From: Leptodontidium sp. MPI-SDFR-AT-0119 | Taxonomy: Eukaryota > Ascomycota > Leotiomycetes > Helotiales > Leptodontidiaceae | Direction: 5' to 3' | DNA: 64,000 nt | NCBI GenBank assembly: GCA_020726505.1 | Contig: JAHLEZ010000017.1 | Span: 1,426,001 to 1,490,000 of the forward strand | Part shown: positions 23,349 to 34,151 of the stretch, piece by piece | Numbering within the stretch: the first letter of the stretch is position 1 | Layout: each line of letters begins with the position of its first letter | The notes under the pieces: model-generated | The model's database searches: none | The model's input: the letters and a program-made list of their open reading frames with translations, nothing else | What the model was told of the DNA's origin: nothing | Program-made: the position numbers and the translations under genes

Positions 23349-23991
23349 TGGAAGGAAAGAGAAATGGCATTGATGAAATAAATACAGAATAGAAGTCGAG
23401 ATCCGCTCAAAATCAGAATCAAATAGATTCAAATGGCGGCTTGAATCACGATAAATGAGGAAGTCGGAGAGCGGTTGATGTGAAAATGGGGGGTTCCTTG
23501 GGCATTAACAAGAACTTGAAACTGCATCAAAAATAAACACCGACCATATCATTGGAAGGAAGAAGGTATCAAACCATGAGGCGGAAGGCCTGAAGGCAAG
23601 GGGGTGGCGCGGGATTCTGTTTGTGCACGCCTTGGCCTTGGTGATCAACTTTGACTGAGTCGGCCCAGACTTGCTGAATCCCACTTGAAATTATGCTTTG
23701 AAAGTAATAAAAGAAATTTATGGGCAATTAGTACACCAGATATTCGTCAACTTTGATTTCGTGTTGCATTCTCATAGAGGAATAGTAGATATTCTTGAGA
23801 TGTTGAAGAATACGTCGGTTTGTGATGTCCGGTGCATACCGAGAACAAAGCTGGGGCAAAGTTCGTCTCACGTCTCAGAGAGGTGTCCAAGCACTCGTAT
23901 GGAGTCTGATCGCCAACAAGCATCATCTACAGGTTTCGCCTTTCGGGAACTGTCATCTGATGTTCATTATCTGTTCTGGGCTTCCCCAAGG
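23349..23991. other. Intergenic region
   Basis: No gene supported. The minus-strand promoter of the membrane protein must lie just right of 23348; the rest shows nothing. Confidence 0.5.
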
Positions 23992-25176
23992 CTAATCCGA
24001 CCGCACTTCTTTGTTCATAGCCAGCTGGAACTTCTGGACCTGGTCATGATTAGCACCGTGCACTTGTGCCTCGATATCTCGCAGACTACTCACCCAAGCA
24101 GTGAACTCGTCTTCCTTGCCCTTCCAATCTCTGACCAAGAGCTGCGCAGCTGCAAGTCCACTATTGAAGCACTGGTCCATTCGTTCATCAATATCCAGCC
24201 CATCCAGCTCATAGAAAGCGCTGGCCAGCTCGTCAACCATGTCCGGTATAACCTTCATCAAATCGAGTACCTCGTCAACACAAACAACGACCTTTGGACT
24301 CTGATTTGAATCTTCTCGTTGTTCGGCGGTGTATTCGGGAAGTGGAAGCTTGGGCAGTGTCTTGAAGCGTCTCTTCACCACTGCTTGGTACATCAGACTT
24401 AGGAGCCGTAGTCGTTTTAATGAAGACTCCAATCGAGGGCGAATCTTTTCCGGATCGTCGCTGGGGATATGCCGTTGATTCCCAAACATATCATCAACCG
24501 CTGCTTGGGCATCATCTTCGTCAACGCTTCCCGTGTCTCCTTCATCATCCTCTCCGTCGGACTCTTCCTCTCCCCACTCCTGCAACTCTTCCAGCGCATC
24601 CTTCAGAGTCGCCCTGTACTGCTCTGCCTTCTTAATAACCAGTCCTGCAATTCCCAACGCCTTCAATCCGATTACCGCATCACAGGCTTGCCAAACAGTT
24701 CCAGTCATAGCCAGACTTCCTTTGCCCTTGGACGACCCTGTCCCATTCTTTGCATCATCACTCAGTATCTTGCCATCCAGTGGTATAGCCTTGACCAAAG
24801 TCCCAAACTCCGTAAAGACTCTGCCAGCCTGGTACTTCAGCTCCTCGTTCATCGCCTTTGTATATTTCGCGCCATCGCAATGTTCAACCGCCGAGGCCAG
24901 TCCTGGGAGAGGGCCGCTCACAAGTTCTCGCAGCACGGTGGTGATCGCAGATGCCGTGAAGGGTTTGTTGATTATGAGGAGCGACAATTTCGTGGAGTGG
25001 GCACGTATGAGGGACGCTGCATCGTGGGCAAGATCGAGGGCGTGGACTTGTGTGGTTGTCGCATTTGCAGTGGGAGCAGCTGGTGTTTGAAGCTGGGCGA
25101 GAAGCGCAAGAGCCGTCGCAACAGTCGATTTGAGAGTTTCGAGATCTTCTGTTGCTTTGCTCCCGGATGCGGGCAT
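23992..25176 (-). CDS. GCIP-family (cyclin-D1-binding-protein-like) protein
   Basis: Single exon, 394 aa from the ATG at 25176. Segments such as AKYTKAMNEELKYQAGRVF, MTGTVWQACDAVIGLKALG, VIKKAEQYRATLKDALEELQ, CVDEVLDLMKVIPDMVDELA and MDQCFNSGLAAAQLLVRDW form the all-helical GCIP fold shared with mammalian CCNDBP1. An acidic stretch (EWGEEESDGEDDEGDTG, VDEDDAQ) sits in the middle. In animals the family inhibits cyclin-D signalling; fungal orthologs have no assigned role. An in-frame upstream ATG at 25299 gives a leader that looks like 5' UTR. Confidence 0.75.
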   Translation of the reverse strand: MPASGSKATEDLETLKSTVATALALLAQLQTPAAPTANATTTQVHALDLAHDAASLIRAHSTKLSLLIINKPFTASAITTVLRELVSGPLPGLASAVEHCDGAKYTKAMNEELKYQAGRVFTEFGTLVKAIPLDGKILSDDAKNGTGSSKGKGSLAMTGTVWQACDAVIGLKALGIAGLVIKKAEQYRATLKDALEELQEWGEEESDGEDDEGDTGSVDEDDAQAAVDDMFGNQRHIPSDDPEKIRPRLESSLKRLRLLSLMYQAVVKRRFKTLPKLPLPEYTAEQREDSNQSPKVVVCVDEVLDLMKVIPDMVDELASAFYELDGLDIDERMDQCFNSGLAAAQLLVRDWKGKEDEFTAWVSSLRDIEAQVHGANHDQVQKFQLAMNKEVRSD

Positions 25177-25394
25177 TTTTGAGGCTGTGGATACCTGTAG
25201 TTTGGCGGATTGTCTACCACAGGTGTTTTGTTGTAAGTTATTTTGGGTGCGCGGGGAAAGAAATAAATTTCGAGAAAGCGGAATTCGCCCCGCATTCACC
25301 TCTTGCTGCCCTGTACTCAGGCGAGCTCAGATCCCCAAGCGAAGCGAACATCAACATCAACGTCAACACTCTCAATATTTATCCTTTTGGCCCC

Positions 25395-25580
25395 ATGGCA
25401 AAGGAAGACAGTTTGGTACAGAGACCGGTTTTCATAAGCGAGGGGGATGAGAATGTAGTGCTTCGTGAGTTGCCAATCGGCCTGCGAGTGGAAGTTCAAA
25501 CAAAGAACCCAAGTCAAGGCAACATCGATTTCGTGTTGCAAATACAGCTGCCATTTGGTATACTTGAGGGTCACCGCTAA
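25395..25580 (+). CDS. Short open frame between divergent and convergent genes, doubtful
   Basis: Opens at ATG 25395 and runs 61 codons. A possible GTATAC donor near 25557 and a CTCCAG acceptor near 25630 would extend it over the 3' end of the germin-like gene. There is no recognised domain. It sits just right of the GCIP gene start, so it may also be 5' UTR or antisense transcript. Listed only because the frame has protein-like composition. Confidence 0.2.
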   Translation: MAKEDSLVQRPVFISEGDENVVLRELPIGLRVEVQTKNPSQGNIDFVLQIQLPFGILEGHR

Positions 25581-25688
25581 ATTCGTTGAATCATTGAAAT
25601 TAACGCTCTACTTTGTTGCTTTGCTCCAGATCATTCCCACCTCAACTCGACTCGGCTCTTCTATCTGCCAACATCGATGGTATTCTTC

Positions 25689-26470
25689 TCAATGTCCAGT
25701 GTACGAACCGCCATTCTTGCAAGCAGCAAGACACTCCGCCGAGCCAACAATACTTCCTGTTCCTACTGGTGGTATGCCACTGGCCGCTGGACCCGAGTCT
25801 TCCCCGCCATATGAAGCCTTAACGAGATCATCTGGGAACATATACAAGCTGTTCAGCAGATTTAGCGTTCCCTGATCCTCGGAATTAAGGGCTGAGATGA
25901 GAGTAGCATTTGTACATCCTGAAGATGTCAGTTTGGTTCCTAATTGTAAATGAAGGAGCATCGCACCAGTGTTCTGCATCGTATGCAGACTTCCTTGAGG
26001 GAAGATAGTCATTTTTCCTGGGGTAAGAGTCTGTTTGACCAGCCTCGCTCCGTTCTCTTCAACCATGTATGTGTTTGTTGTTCCTTCGACAGCCACCACG
26101 AGATTGGTTGCTCGAGGGTGCATGTGTGGTGGTAGCATGGCGCAGGGACCGAGATTCAGCATTGCCATAGTCATCCCCATGGTAGTGAGGGCTGGAAAGG
26201 TAGCCTGGCGAGTGTTAGAGCAACCCTCAAAGGGAGAGGAGACCGAGGGTCACTCACGGCATTTGCGTTGACTACAGATCCAGGGGTGTAAGTGTATCCT
26301 TTCTGGGCTTTGAAGTCAAAAAGCCAATCGGAGTCCGACGAAAGAAGCTTCAGGCGGTCGAGCTGTGTTGCAGCTCCTTTCAAAGATGTAACTAGTTGGG
26401 GGTCGACAGTTGTATCAACTGCATTAGCTGCCGCTGTCAAAAGGCAAATGATCGTCAAACGTGCGAGCAT
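25689..26470 (-). CDS. Secreted germin/spherulin-like cupin
   Basis: Exons 26470-26258, 26204-25967 and 25918-25689, 226 aa. Introns are 53 and 48 nt; the second preserves frame even if retained, but removing it restores the family sequence QNTGCTNATLISALNSED. Signal peptide MLARLTIICLLTAAANA. The cupin core is PPHMHPRATNLVVAVEG with KMTIFPQGSLHTMQN. It supplies the two N-terminal His and the later His of the metal site, while the position usually held by Glu (HPRATE) is Asn here. Germin-like proteins are extracellular, with oxalate oxidase or superoxide dismutase activity in some plant members. Fungal function is open. Confidence 0.75.
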
Positions 26471-27670
26471 CTTGTTTGAGGAATAGAGCACGACTGAAGA
26501 GTTGAGGCTGAACTGAATTTCAAGAAAAATTTGAAAGGAAGAGAGATCTTCTGAATATTTACCCTGAAACCCCAGTCGCTGTAGCAAGGGCCTACCTTTA
26601 TACTTATGTTACCCAGCTATGATGCAGTCATGTCCAAGGAGATTGTGGCACGGTAACCCAACCTCAGTCGTCTTACTGCTTACTCAGATTTTGTGGAAGA
26701 ATAGAGTTTGGCGATGGATCTAAAGGATTTTCCTACATAAACGAAGCGCATGCGTCCAGGGCGGGAGATTAGCGAGCATCGGTTACGTTGTTGATTCGCC
26801 TTCTTTGCCGCGCATCAGCTCTGAAAATAGGGTTGGGGGCCACCACTAACAGATTCCCTTTGCTGGAACATAATGATCTTATTCAACAAAACGTTCAACA
26901 TGTGAAGGCCCACGAAAGTCGGAAGAGCAGGAAGTGACATCCGGGGCGTTACATGACGTTTTGTGCGTGGGGGACAGTGTTGACTTTGAAACGAAGAAGA
27001 ACATAGGCTGTCAGCACTTATCGGTTAGCTGTACTCACAGGCCTTGTTGAAAGGCGGAAACTCACTACAGAACGTCGTCATTTGCGAGAAAGTGTATATC
27101 GGGATTATGAAATTAGATCGGGCTCTTGAACTTCTCGGTCCTTCCTCCACCTTCCTTCACGTTGTCCCTGGGGCTGTGCGTGGTCATTCCCCATTTCCCG
27201 GGATCGACCGCTAAGAGAAGTACAAGCTTAGCATCGGGATACACGAGAACGCTCACAAGGCTAACTCTAAGCATGACAAGCTTCTTTTTGATTGGCAAAA
27301 ACCTACAAGTATGCTTCTCCCGTAGCGTGTGAGCGTAACCTCGCTCGATTTGTTAAACGTCAGCGGCCACCTCACGTACAGAGACTTACATCACTCATAG
27401 TACAAAACTTGTACTCTTTCGAAATGGCCCTCTTATTACCCACTTTCACCACAATACAACTTCATCAGCTATTTTTGCATATGCGGGTAATCATGCCTAA
27501 TCATCTTGAGGTTGCACATGAGGTTGCACATGAGGTTGCACATGAGGTTGCACACGAGGAGTATGTGACGTGGATACTCGATGATTATCCCCGGGAGATG
27601 AATATAATTTGAGTCCATCTAGACCCAAAGCCAAAGTTTCCTAAACTATTAGATGTTTTCTTCCAGAGTG
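26471..27670. other. Intergenic region, 1.2 kb
   Basis: No gene supported. Contains a 12-bp tandem repeat (separate entry). Confidence 0.5.
27508..27555 (+). repeat. 12-bp tandem repeat, four copies
   Basis: GAGGTTGCACAT is repeated at 27508, 27520, 27532 and 27544; the last unit ends CAC. It would encode a short HEVA repeat if translated, but no gene context supports that. Confidence 0.9.
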
Positions 27671-29124
27671 CTATTTGGCTCTTGTGCTCTCAAGCAACCC
27701 AGTACAATCCCCAAACCCCATTACGCTCCCATGTGGTCCTGTAATTGTCCCCGACATAACCACCTCATTACCATCCTCAATCCAAGTGATCTCCTCACCA
27801 TTCTTTAGCATAAAGGGCCTCGTCCCAGCCATATTCAACTCGTGTAGGCAACCCAACGTCGATACTTCATCTTCTGCAAATTTTCCCAGCGAAGAAATCG
27901 TCCCCGTTCCAAGCAAATCACCGGTCCTCAACCCACACCCCGAGCTCGCGTGATGGCTTAGCATCTGCCCGGGACTCCAATATAAGGCATTCAAATTGCT
28001 CCTTGCCACGGCCACTGGCTTTTCCCACCCACTTCTCCTCACTTTAACCTCAACCCCAATACTCCATGTCTGCTTCTTACTCTCGTGCCTCAAATGCTGC
28101 GGCCGCCCAGCCATGCTCGCCGCTGCCTCCACATCAGCAATCTCCACCTCCGCCTCCTCAAGCGCATCAAGCGTAACAACCCACGGTGAGATCGTAGTGG
28201 CGAACCCCTTCCCATTGAACGGCCCCAGGGGCCTCATCTCCGCAAACTGGATATCCCTCGCTGACCAGTCATTCAGCAACACAAACCCGAATATATGTTC
28301 TTTCGCCTCATCCGCACTCACAATCCTCTCGCCAAAAGGCACGGGTTTACCAACGAAGAACCCAAGCTCGAGCTCGTAGTCTACACGTTTGCTGGGACCG
28401 AATTCGTACGTTTGGGAAGCGGGGTTGGGGAGGAGCATGCCGTGGGGGCGCAGGATGGGTGTTCCGGATACCACGAGAGAAGACGATCGCCCGTTGTAAG
28501 CTGTCGGAAAGGCGTGAAAGTTGGATGGCGTGGGTACACCGGCTAGCTTGGAGCACTGGGTTGGGATTATCACATGAAGGATGTAAGGGGGGGGAGATCA
28601 AACGCACGTTGTCGACATGAACGCGAGAGCACATGAAATCGGAGAAATCCCCAACTTGCATGGGTAGGTGCATCGTAGATTCTTCTTGCGAATGGAAAGC
28701 TGCATTGTTGAGGTCTGGATCTGTGAACAGCGGCGAGGATTTGTCTTGGAGGAGAGTTATGATTCTGGTTCGAACTTCGGTGCGGGTTGGTGAGGGGAGG
28801 GACGCAAATGCGTTTAAAGAAGATTGCTGAAAGAGGGATCTTCTGGAAATGTGAGCCCCGGGCTCGGTGATTTGAATATATTCATCGTCAAGGGCATTCG
28901 AAAAGAAGTCGTGTTGTTCGAGAAAGGCAAGATCTAGAACGTAAGTTCCAATTGCAATGCCCACTCTTTTCTCTGGCTGACTTTTTGTTAGACCATAATC
29001 GAATAGGGCATGAGGATTGAAGGGAGGGACCCACACTTTTGAATGTACTGAAAATTCCAAAGGGAATGTTCGTGACTGGAAATGGAGACCCCGTGGGGAT
29101 TGGGATAGGGAAGGTCACGTGCAT
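27671..29124 (-). CDS. Fumarylacetoacetase-family hydrolase
   Basis: Exons 29124-29035, 28976-28608 and 28555-27671, 447 aa; introns of 58 and 52 nt. The N-terminal exon (SPFPVTNIPFGIFST) and PEKRVGIAIGTYVLDLAF match the start of fumarylacetoacetase. The metal and substrate region is present: DFMCSRVHVDN at the first exon junction (usual DFY..HAT..G is altered), YELELGFFVGKP with the E-x-E metal ligands, LLNDWSARDIQ, and NGKGFATTISPWVV with the catalytic-region Lys-Gly-Phe. The enzyme splits 4-fumarylacetoacetate to fumarate and acetoacetate in tyrosine and phenylacetate breakdown. No homogentisate dioxygenase or maleylacetoacetate isomerase is next to it. A paralog acting on another acylpyruvate is possible. 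Confidence 0.85.
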
Positions 29125-29697
29125 GATTGGATTCAGCTCTCCTTTCTTCGACTCAAACAGGAATCCGTTTTGAGCTAAATATTGACATATTGAGGGCGAC
29201 TTTAAAGTTAGACTCTCTGATTCCACTTGGTATTCCACTTCAGCTCACCGCGTTCGGTAGTTGCCGTTGGAAGTTTAAGTCATCCCTCCGAATCATCGGA
29301 CCGAACTCGAGCAGTTGGGGCGAACTCCATGGAAAACTGCCGCGACTTTACCCCAGCCAGGTGATATTTTCTAGAACTTTACTGGGAAGGAGTATATGGC
29401 CCCAAGACTGTTAAGTGGATAGCTGCAGCCTATACAGCTCAAGATATGCCGGAATGGCTACCGACAACGACCTAGACCTCAAGAGAGGAGGCCTAGGGTG
29501 AGAAACTACGTGCGAACCAGAGTAATATGATATTACAGACTTCAGCATCTACCACCGAAGTGGGGAGGTAGGGAGATCAAGTCCACTTTCATGGTCTGGT
29601 CTATCCACGCTGTACACTTATTCCCCCTTGTGTATCTATCATCACAGTTGTTTTTCAGATTTTCCTCGTTCGGACGAACCTGAAATCTCAAAGCAAG
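29125..29697. other. Divergent intergenic region
   Basis: About 570 bp between the start codons of the fumarylacetoacetase-like and metallo-beta-lactamase-like genes, likely a shared bidirectional promoter. No specific site identified. Confidence 0.4.
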
Positions 29698-30664
29698 ATG
29701 AGCCCAGCACAGAATAGAATGCTGCCTCGCCAGACATCAGACGCAAACTCGTACGTGGAGATCACGCCCTTTGCAACAGGGAGGATGGCGACGCCTTGCG
29801 CCACCTTAGTTGAAGATGCACAAGGCTCCTCCACGGCAACCTCCTGGAGATTTCTTCTTCGACATCCAAAGACCGACACAAATTTCTGGTTTGATATGGG
29901 TATCAGCCATGTAAGTGATACATCCCCCTTGATCTACGTGGGTGCTGATATTTCAACAGGACTTGTCTGTTTATCCTCCCTTGATCCAGGGCCTGCACAA
30001 GCACTTTAAACCCATCCCATCGCAGACGAGCATCGAGCAAGACACGCGATCCCTCAACATCGACCCGGCGTCCATCAAACACGTAATTATATCCCACGGC
30101 CACTGGGACCACCTGCACCCGCTCCCTTCCGCCTTTTCAAACTCCAACATGATCGTCGGCGCTGGAAGCAGCTCGCACTGCTCGCCGGGATTCCCAAGAA
30201 ACCCGGACTCGAAATTCGACGGCCGCATCTGGGACTCGGAATTGCGCTCCTTCCCGCTCTCTGAACTGCCGCCTGCATCCTCATCCTCCCCGGTGTGGAA
30301 CCCGTTAGGTCCGTTCCCGCACGCATATGATTTCTTCGACGACGGGTCGTTCTACCTGATCGATGCGCCGGGGCATATAGAAGGGAACCTCGCTGCTCTG
30401 GCAAGGATCAAGACAAAGAAGGGCGAGTGGAAGTGGGTGCTTTTGGGTGGGGACTGCGCGCACTGCAATTTGTTTACTTACTGGCCTGATGCACCGTTTG
30501 GCAAGATGCCAAAGGCTTTGTTTCCGAGTGGGAGTCTGCATGAGTGTGGAGCGACGGCGAGGAAGACAATTGCGAGGATTGCGGAGTGTAAGAGGAATGA
30601 GGGGAATGATTTGTTTGTTTGGTATGCACATGGGGACTTTTTGGAGGGGGCTTGGGAGTTGTGA
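29698..30664 (+). CDS. Metallo-beta-lactamase-fold hydrolase
   Basis: Exons 29698-29910 and 29960-30664, 305 aa; the GTAAGT donor gives a 49-nt intron. The HxHxDH zinc motif is ISHGHWDHLHPL, followed by GGDCAH with the third metal-site His and Asp, and a final AHGD. WFDMGISHDLSVYPP precedes the motif, as in lactonase-type members. No signal peptide. The family hydrolyses lactones, thioesters and other esters. It resembles quorum-quenching-lactonase-like fungal proteins more than PKS thioesterases, which usually show THWHHDH. The divergent fumarylacetoacetase-like gene suggests a shared pathway; the substrate is inference. Confidence 0.8.
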
Positions 30665-31089
30665 TGAGGGGTTGAGGGTGTTGGTTAGAAGGGGTATGGA
30701 GATGGCTACTTGAGGCCACTTCGCTTACCCTTAAATAGACAGGAATACATGGCATGAGTTTGAAACAGACCTTGGGAATTCGGACTGAAATAATCAAGAC
30801 ACAGAGAGTATGACGGATAGATAGTACGGTAATGTTAAGATGAAATCTTGACGTTTCAAAATTCACCCATTCCACAGAAGTCAAAATGGTCCATCAGATA
30901 AGAACTGGGAGAAGTTTAATTTTAGAGCAACACTATAAACAATATACAGCAACCTCAACATTTAAAAGTCCCCTAGCTGAGAAATATCATCTGGGGACAA
31001 GTCATATTCAGCGCCTCCAACACAAAGCCATCCCAGAAAACCACTCAGCTTTTGACCCATGGCAATTTATATATGATGCTTGAAGCTTA

Positions 31090-33008
31090 TCACTTGAGAT
31101 TGAACTTCAAATGTTTCGTCCAAACCCTCCTCACATTTTTATTCCACAGGAACATCGGTATCCCACCAACGAACATGACTCCAATCAGAGCGGCCCCGAG
31201 TTCGATATATGCGTTTTGGAAGCCTTGAGATGCGATCCAGCGCGGGAAGTTGTTACTGTTCAAACATATTAATTTAGCATGTGATAAGTTTCGGGGTTGA
31301 GAGACGGGGGGAATGTAATGTACCTGATGGGAAAGCTCAACGCGTTTCGGCCACCACAGACAAGCACCAAAGCAGCCCCACTCCAGTGAGGAGTAGACTC
31401 TCCGATCCAAACCCCGGTAATGGCAGAGAGTGCGACGAAGCCACAATAATACATCCCGAAGCTGATATGGATGCCAATCCAGCCAGAACCTGGATATTTC
31501 TCGGGGTTGCCTGCTACAATGCCATAGAGAACCAAGCCGCCGAAGGCGAGAAGCCCAGGTATGATGAAGTTAGGCAGGATGTGCTCCGGTTCTCTCAGTC
31601 CCCCATTCCGTCGTGTCAAAATGCCGGAGATACGGTCCACGGTGGCTCCCGAGAGCCCAAGTGCAATCAGAGCCCCAAAGAATGAACCAGCTTGAGCAGT
31701 GCCCACAGCGGCAGAAGAGAAATTCCATGGCGGGTGCTCGAGTTGAGTTGCATAGGTGAGGGACTGGGAGACGAGGCCTGCGAAGAGGAGGGAGTTGAGG
31801 ATGAGCACCCAAAATACAGATGGATTTAAGAGTGATACTGCCATCTCGACATAAGTCATATAGAATCTCCGCAGTCCATTTTGTTGATACTCGACTGGAG
31901 ATAGTTGGCTCAAATAGCTCATTGAGGAGGGAGGACTGTCTTCGGGAGCGTCTTGTTGGAGGTCCAGGCCTGCAGCGGCTTCTGCTGCGACAATCGAGAC
32001 ATTTCCGTATTGATCTGTGATGACGAACTGGCCATCTATGAGAGCCGAAGCTCGCAGGTAGAGGGTCTCTGGGAGACAAAAGATAGCGACGATGAAGGAG
32101 AAGGCTGAAAAGCCGGACCAAAACCAGTAGTTCGTTCTCCAGGGTGAGTTCGCGTGCTCGACAGCAAAGGGAACTGCGACAAGAAGCGCAGTAGAGCCTG
32201 CTGCTGTGGATGCCCAATAGATAGCTGAGGAGAGAGATGTTAGCATACTCTCGGGTTTTCGGGAGACGACGACATACACATCCAGAGACCACGGCGATGG
32301 AGGAACGTCATATCAAGGATCATGATTGGTAGCTAGCACGGCCATTAGAACTGCTACCATGGGTCACGGGCGAACAGGTGACCTACCAAGCAATCGGCAA
32401 CACCACAGCTCAAGCCTTGGAGACATCTCGCTGCAAGATGGCTACTGAAATCGAGGGATTTCGCAGCCCAGACAATTGAAGCAAACATGAGAGCATTGTT
32501 GAGGAGAAAGATAGCTCGACGTCCGAGCATCATTGAGAGGGGCACGAAGAGGAAGTTCCCAATGCCCATGCATAGCGACGGATAACTTGCAAGCTGCGAG
32601 ATCTTACTGGGATCAAATTTCTGGAGAAGGGTTAGAAATGTGTGAGGCCGAAGAGACAATGGAAATGAAAATGGAGATTGTCCCTACCCCTCGGGTCTCG
32701 CGCATGTACTCTGGGATGATTTCCGAGAAGAACAGAGGCGTTGACTGCACCACTCCAAAGCCCGCGGTTCCAAATACGCAGAGAGACACCAGAACCACGG
32801 CCCGTTGCCAGGTAGGCCATGTAAGGGGATCACGGGGATCGTTGGACGGGATTGGGATCTTGCGGATCTGGCCATTGCTATGAAAGAGCCTGACGGTGCC
32901 TTCGACCTGCTCAACCTCGCCGGGCACGTCCTTCTCGTTCATGTTCTCGTTTTCGGCCGCGTCGATGTTGCTTTTTTCGGTAAGTTGAGGCGGGATGACG
33001 GCGGCCAT
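31090..33008 (-). CDS. Major facilitator superfamily transporter
   Basis: Exons 33008-32688, 32620-32387, 32332-32278, 32224-31324 and 31255-31090, 558 aa, in phase throughout. Hydrophilic N-terminus, then twelve-helix pattern: AVVLVSLCVFGTAGFG, the loop-2-3 motif at MLGRRAIFLLNNALMF, AIYWASTAAGSTALLVAVPF, YWFWSGFSAFSFIVAIFCLP with the PETL end typical of DHA1-type fungal carriers, then six C-terminal helices to FVGGIPMFLWNKNVRR. Long cytoplasmic loop between helices 6 and 7. These proton-linked carriers move drugs, sugars or small metabolites. The substrate cannot be told. It is divergent from the Zn2Cys6 regulator, with about 1.1 kb between. Confidence 0.85.
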
Positions 33009-34151
33009 AGTGGTGGTGATATGATGCTTCTGGTGCGATGAAGCTGAACCTGCGGTTGACGGGGGATGGGAATAAGAGCGGGAAGATATATATATATATG
33101 TATCTCTCTCGTTCTTTGTATTAGATAGAATTCACACAAAATGGGTCTGTCTGGAAGGCTCGAAGGTTGGCTAGCACGCCACTAGATATATGAGACTTTT
33201 TGGTGCTGGCTCGGAAGGGTACGTCTCGCCAGACTCAACAATTTAATGGCGACAGCGAATCCCGAATCTTGCTTGTTGGTTGCTAGACTGGGTTTAGTTG
33301 AATTTAGAATAGAGTGCCTTTCTTTGTCTTTGATCCCCTCACCTCACCGCACCAAGATCATGGATATCAGAAGACTTCTATCAGCATGTCACATCATTTC
33401 TTCATTGGGGCAAGCTCCTAAATGGCTGGTTAGCCTCGCAGCGCTCGAATGTGAATTAGATAGCGCTGAAACATCGGAAACACTTCCGGTTTCCGTGCTG
33501 TGCTGTATCGGGGCAGGAGCACCTGCTTCAGCGTGGTTGTTCGGGCCGATGGATGAGCGTGGCTGGCTTGTTCCGTTGACGGTACGAAGTATTTTCGATG
33601 TTTTATTAGGTCTATAAGTTAGTTAATTTTATCTATCTTCGAGCGCCGCTTAGCAGGTGCGAGCACGCAGAGTTAGAAGCTTGCCCCAGGAAGAAGTGAT
33701 TAAGTTAGGATTCTTTTCAGAAGCGTTCGGAGTAGAGCACTTCACTTCACTTCGCTTCACGCTTGACTACACTTCGCTTCACCACACTTCGCTTCAGCAA
33801 GTTCGGGCCGATGGACGTGGCTTGTTGGGCGTTTGGGCGTTTGGGGCGGGTGCTTGGACCCAATTTACCTACACTAAAACTTACAGGTTATGGTTCATTC
33901 CAGTCAGTGGCTTGGTTACTCGACGAGTTGCTGCACTGACTGGCACTTTCTTGTTCTGCCGCGCACTGACTGCCCTGACTCCCCAGACTGCCTTGACTCC
34001 CTCCTTACTCCCCGAATCCCCAGAGTCCCCCACCCCCATACTTATTCAATTAAACTTTCATGTCGGAGTGCATTGCTTCTCAAGATCATATCAACAACCC
34101 CGATCTTTTGTTGATCTTCCATTGTCTTCGTTCGGACCAGTCCCCTCCCCC
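33009..34151. other. Divergent intergenic region with simple repeats
   Basis: Between transporter and regulator starts. It contains a TA run at about 33086-33099 and, at about 33741-33800, imperfect repeats of ACTTCGCTTCAC. No gene supported. Likely holds both promoters. Confidence 0.5.
33741..33800 (+). repeat. Imperfect ACTTCGCTTCAC repeats
   Basis: Cluster of ACTTC(A/G)CTTCAC-like units in the regulator's upstream region. Could be a microsatellite or multiple binding sites; no factor known. Confidence 0.6.

Noticed and set aside
27671..29124. Complete tyrosine-degradation cluster
   Set aside because: Only the last-step enzyme type is present; no homogentisate dioxygenase, isomerase or HPPD in the window.
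29698..30664. Polyketide-cluster thioesterase
   Set aside because: The zinc motif is SHGHWDH rather than THWHHDH and no PKS gene is nearby.
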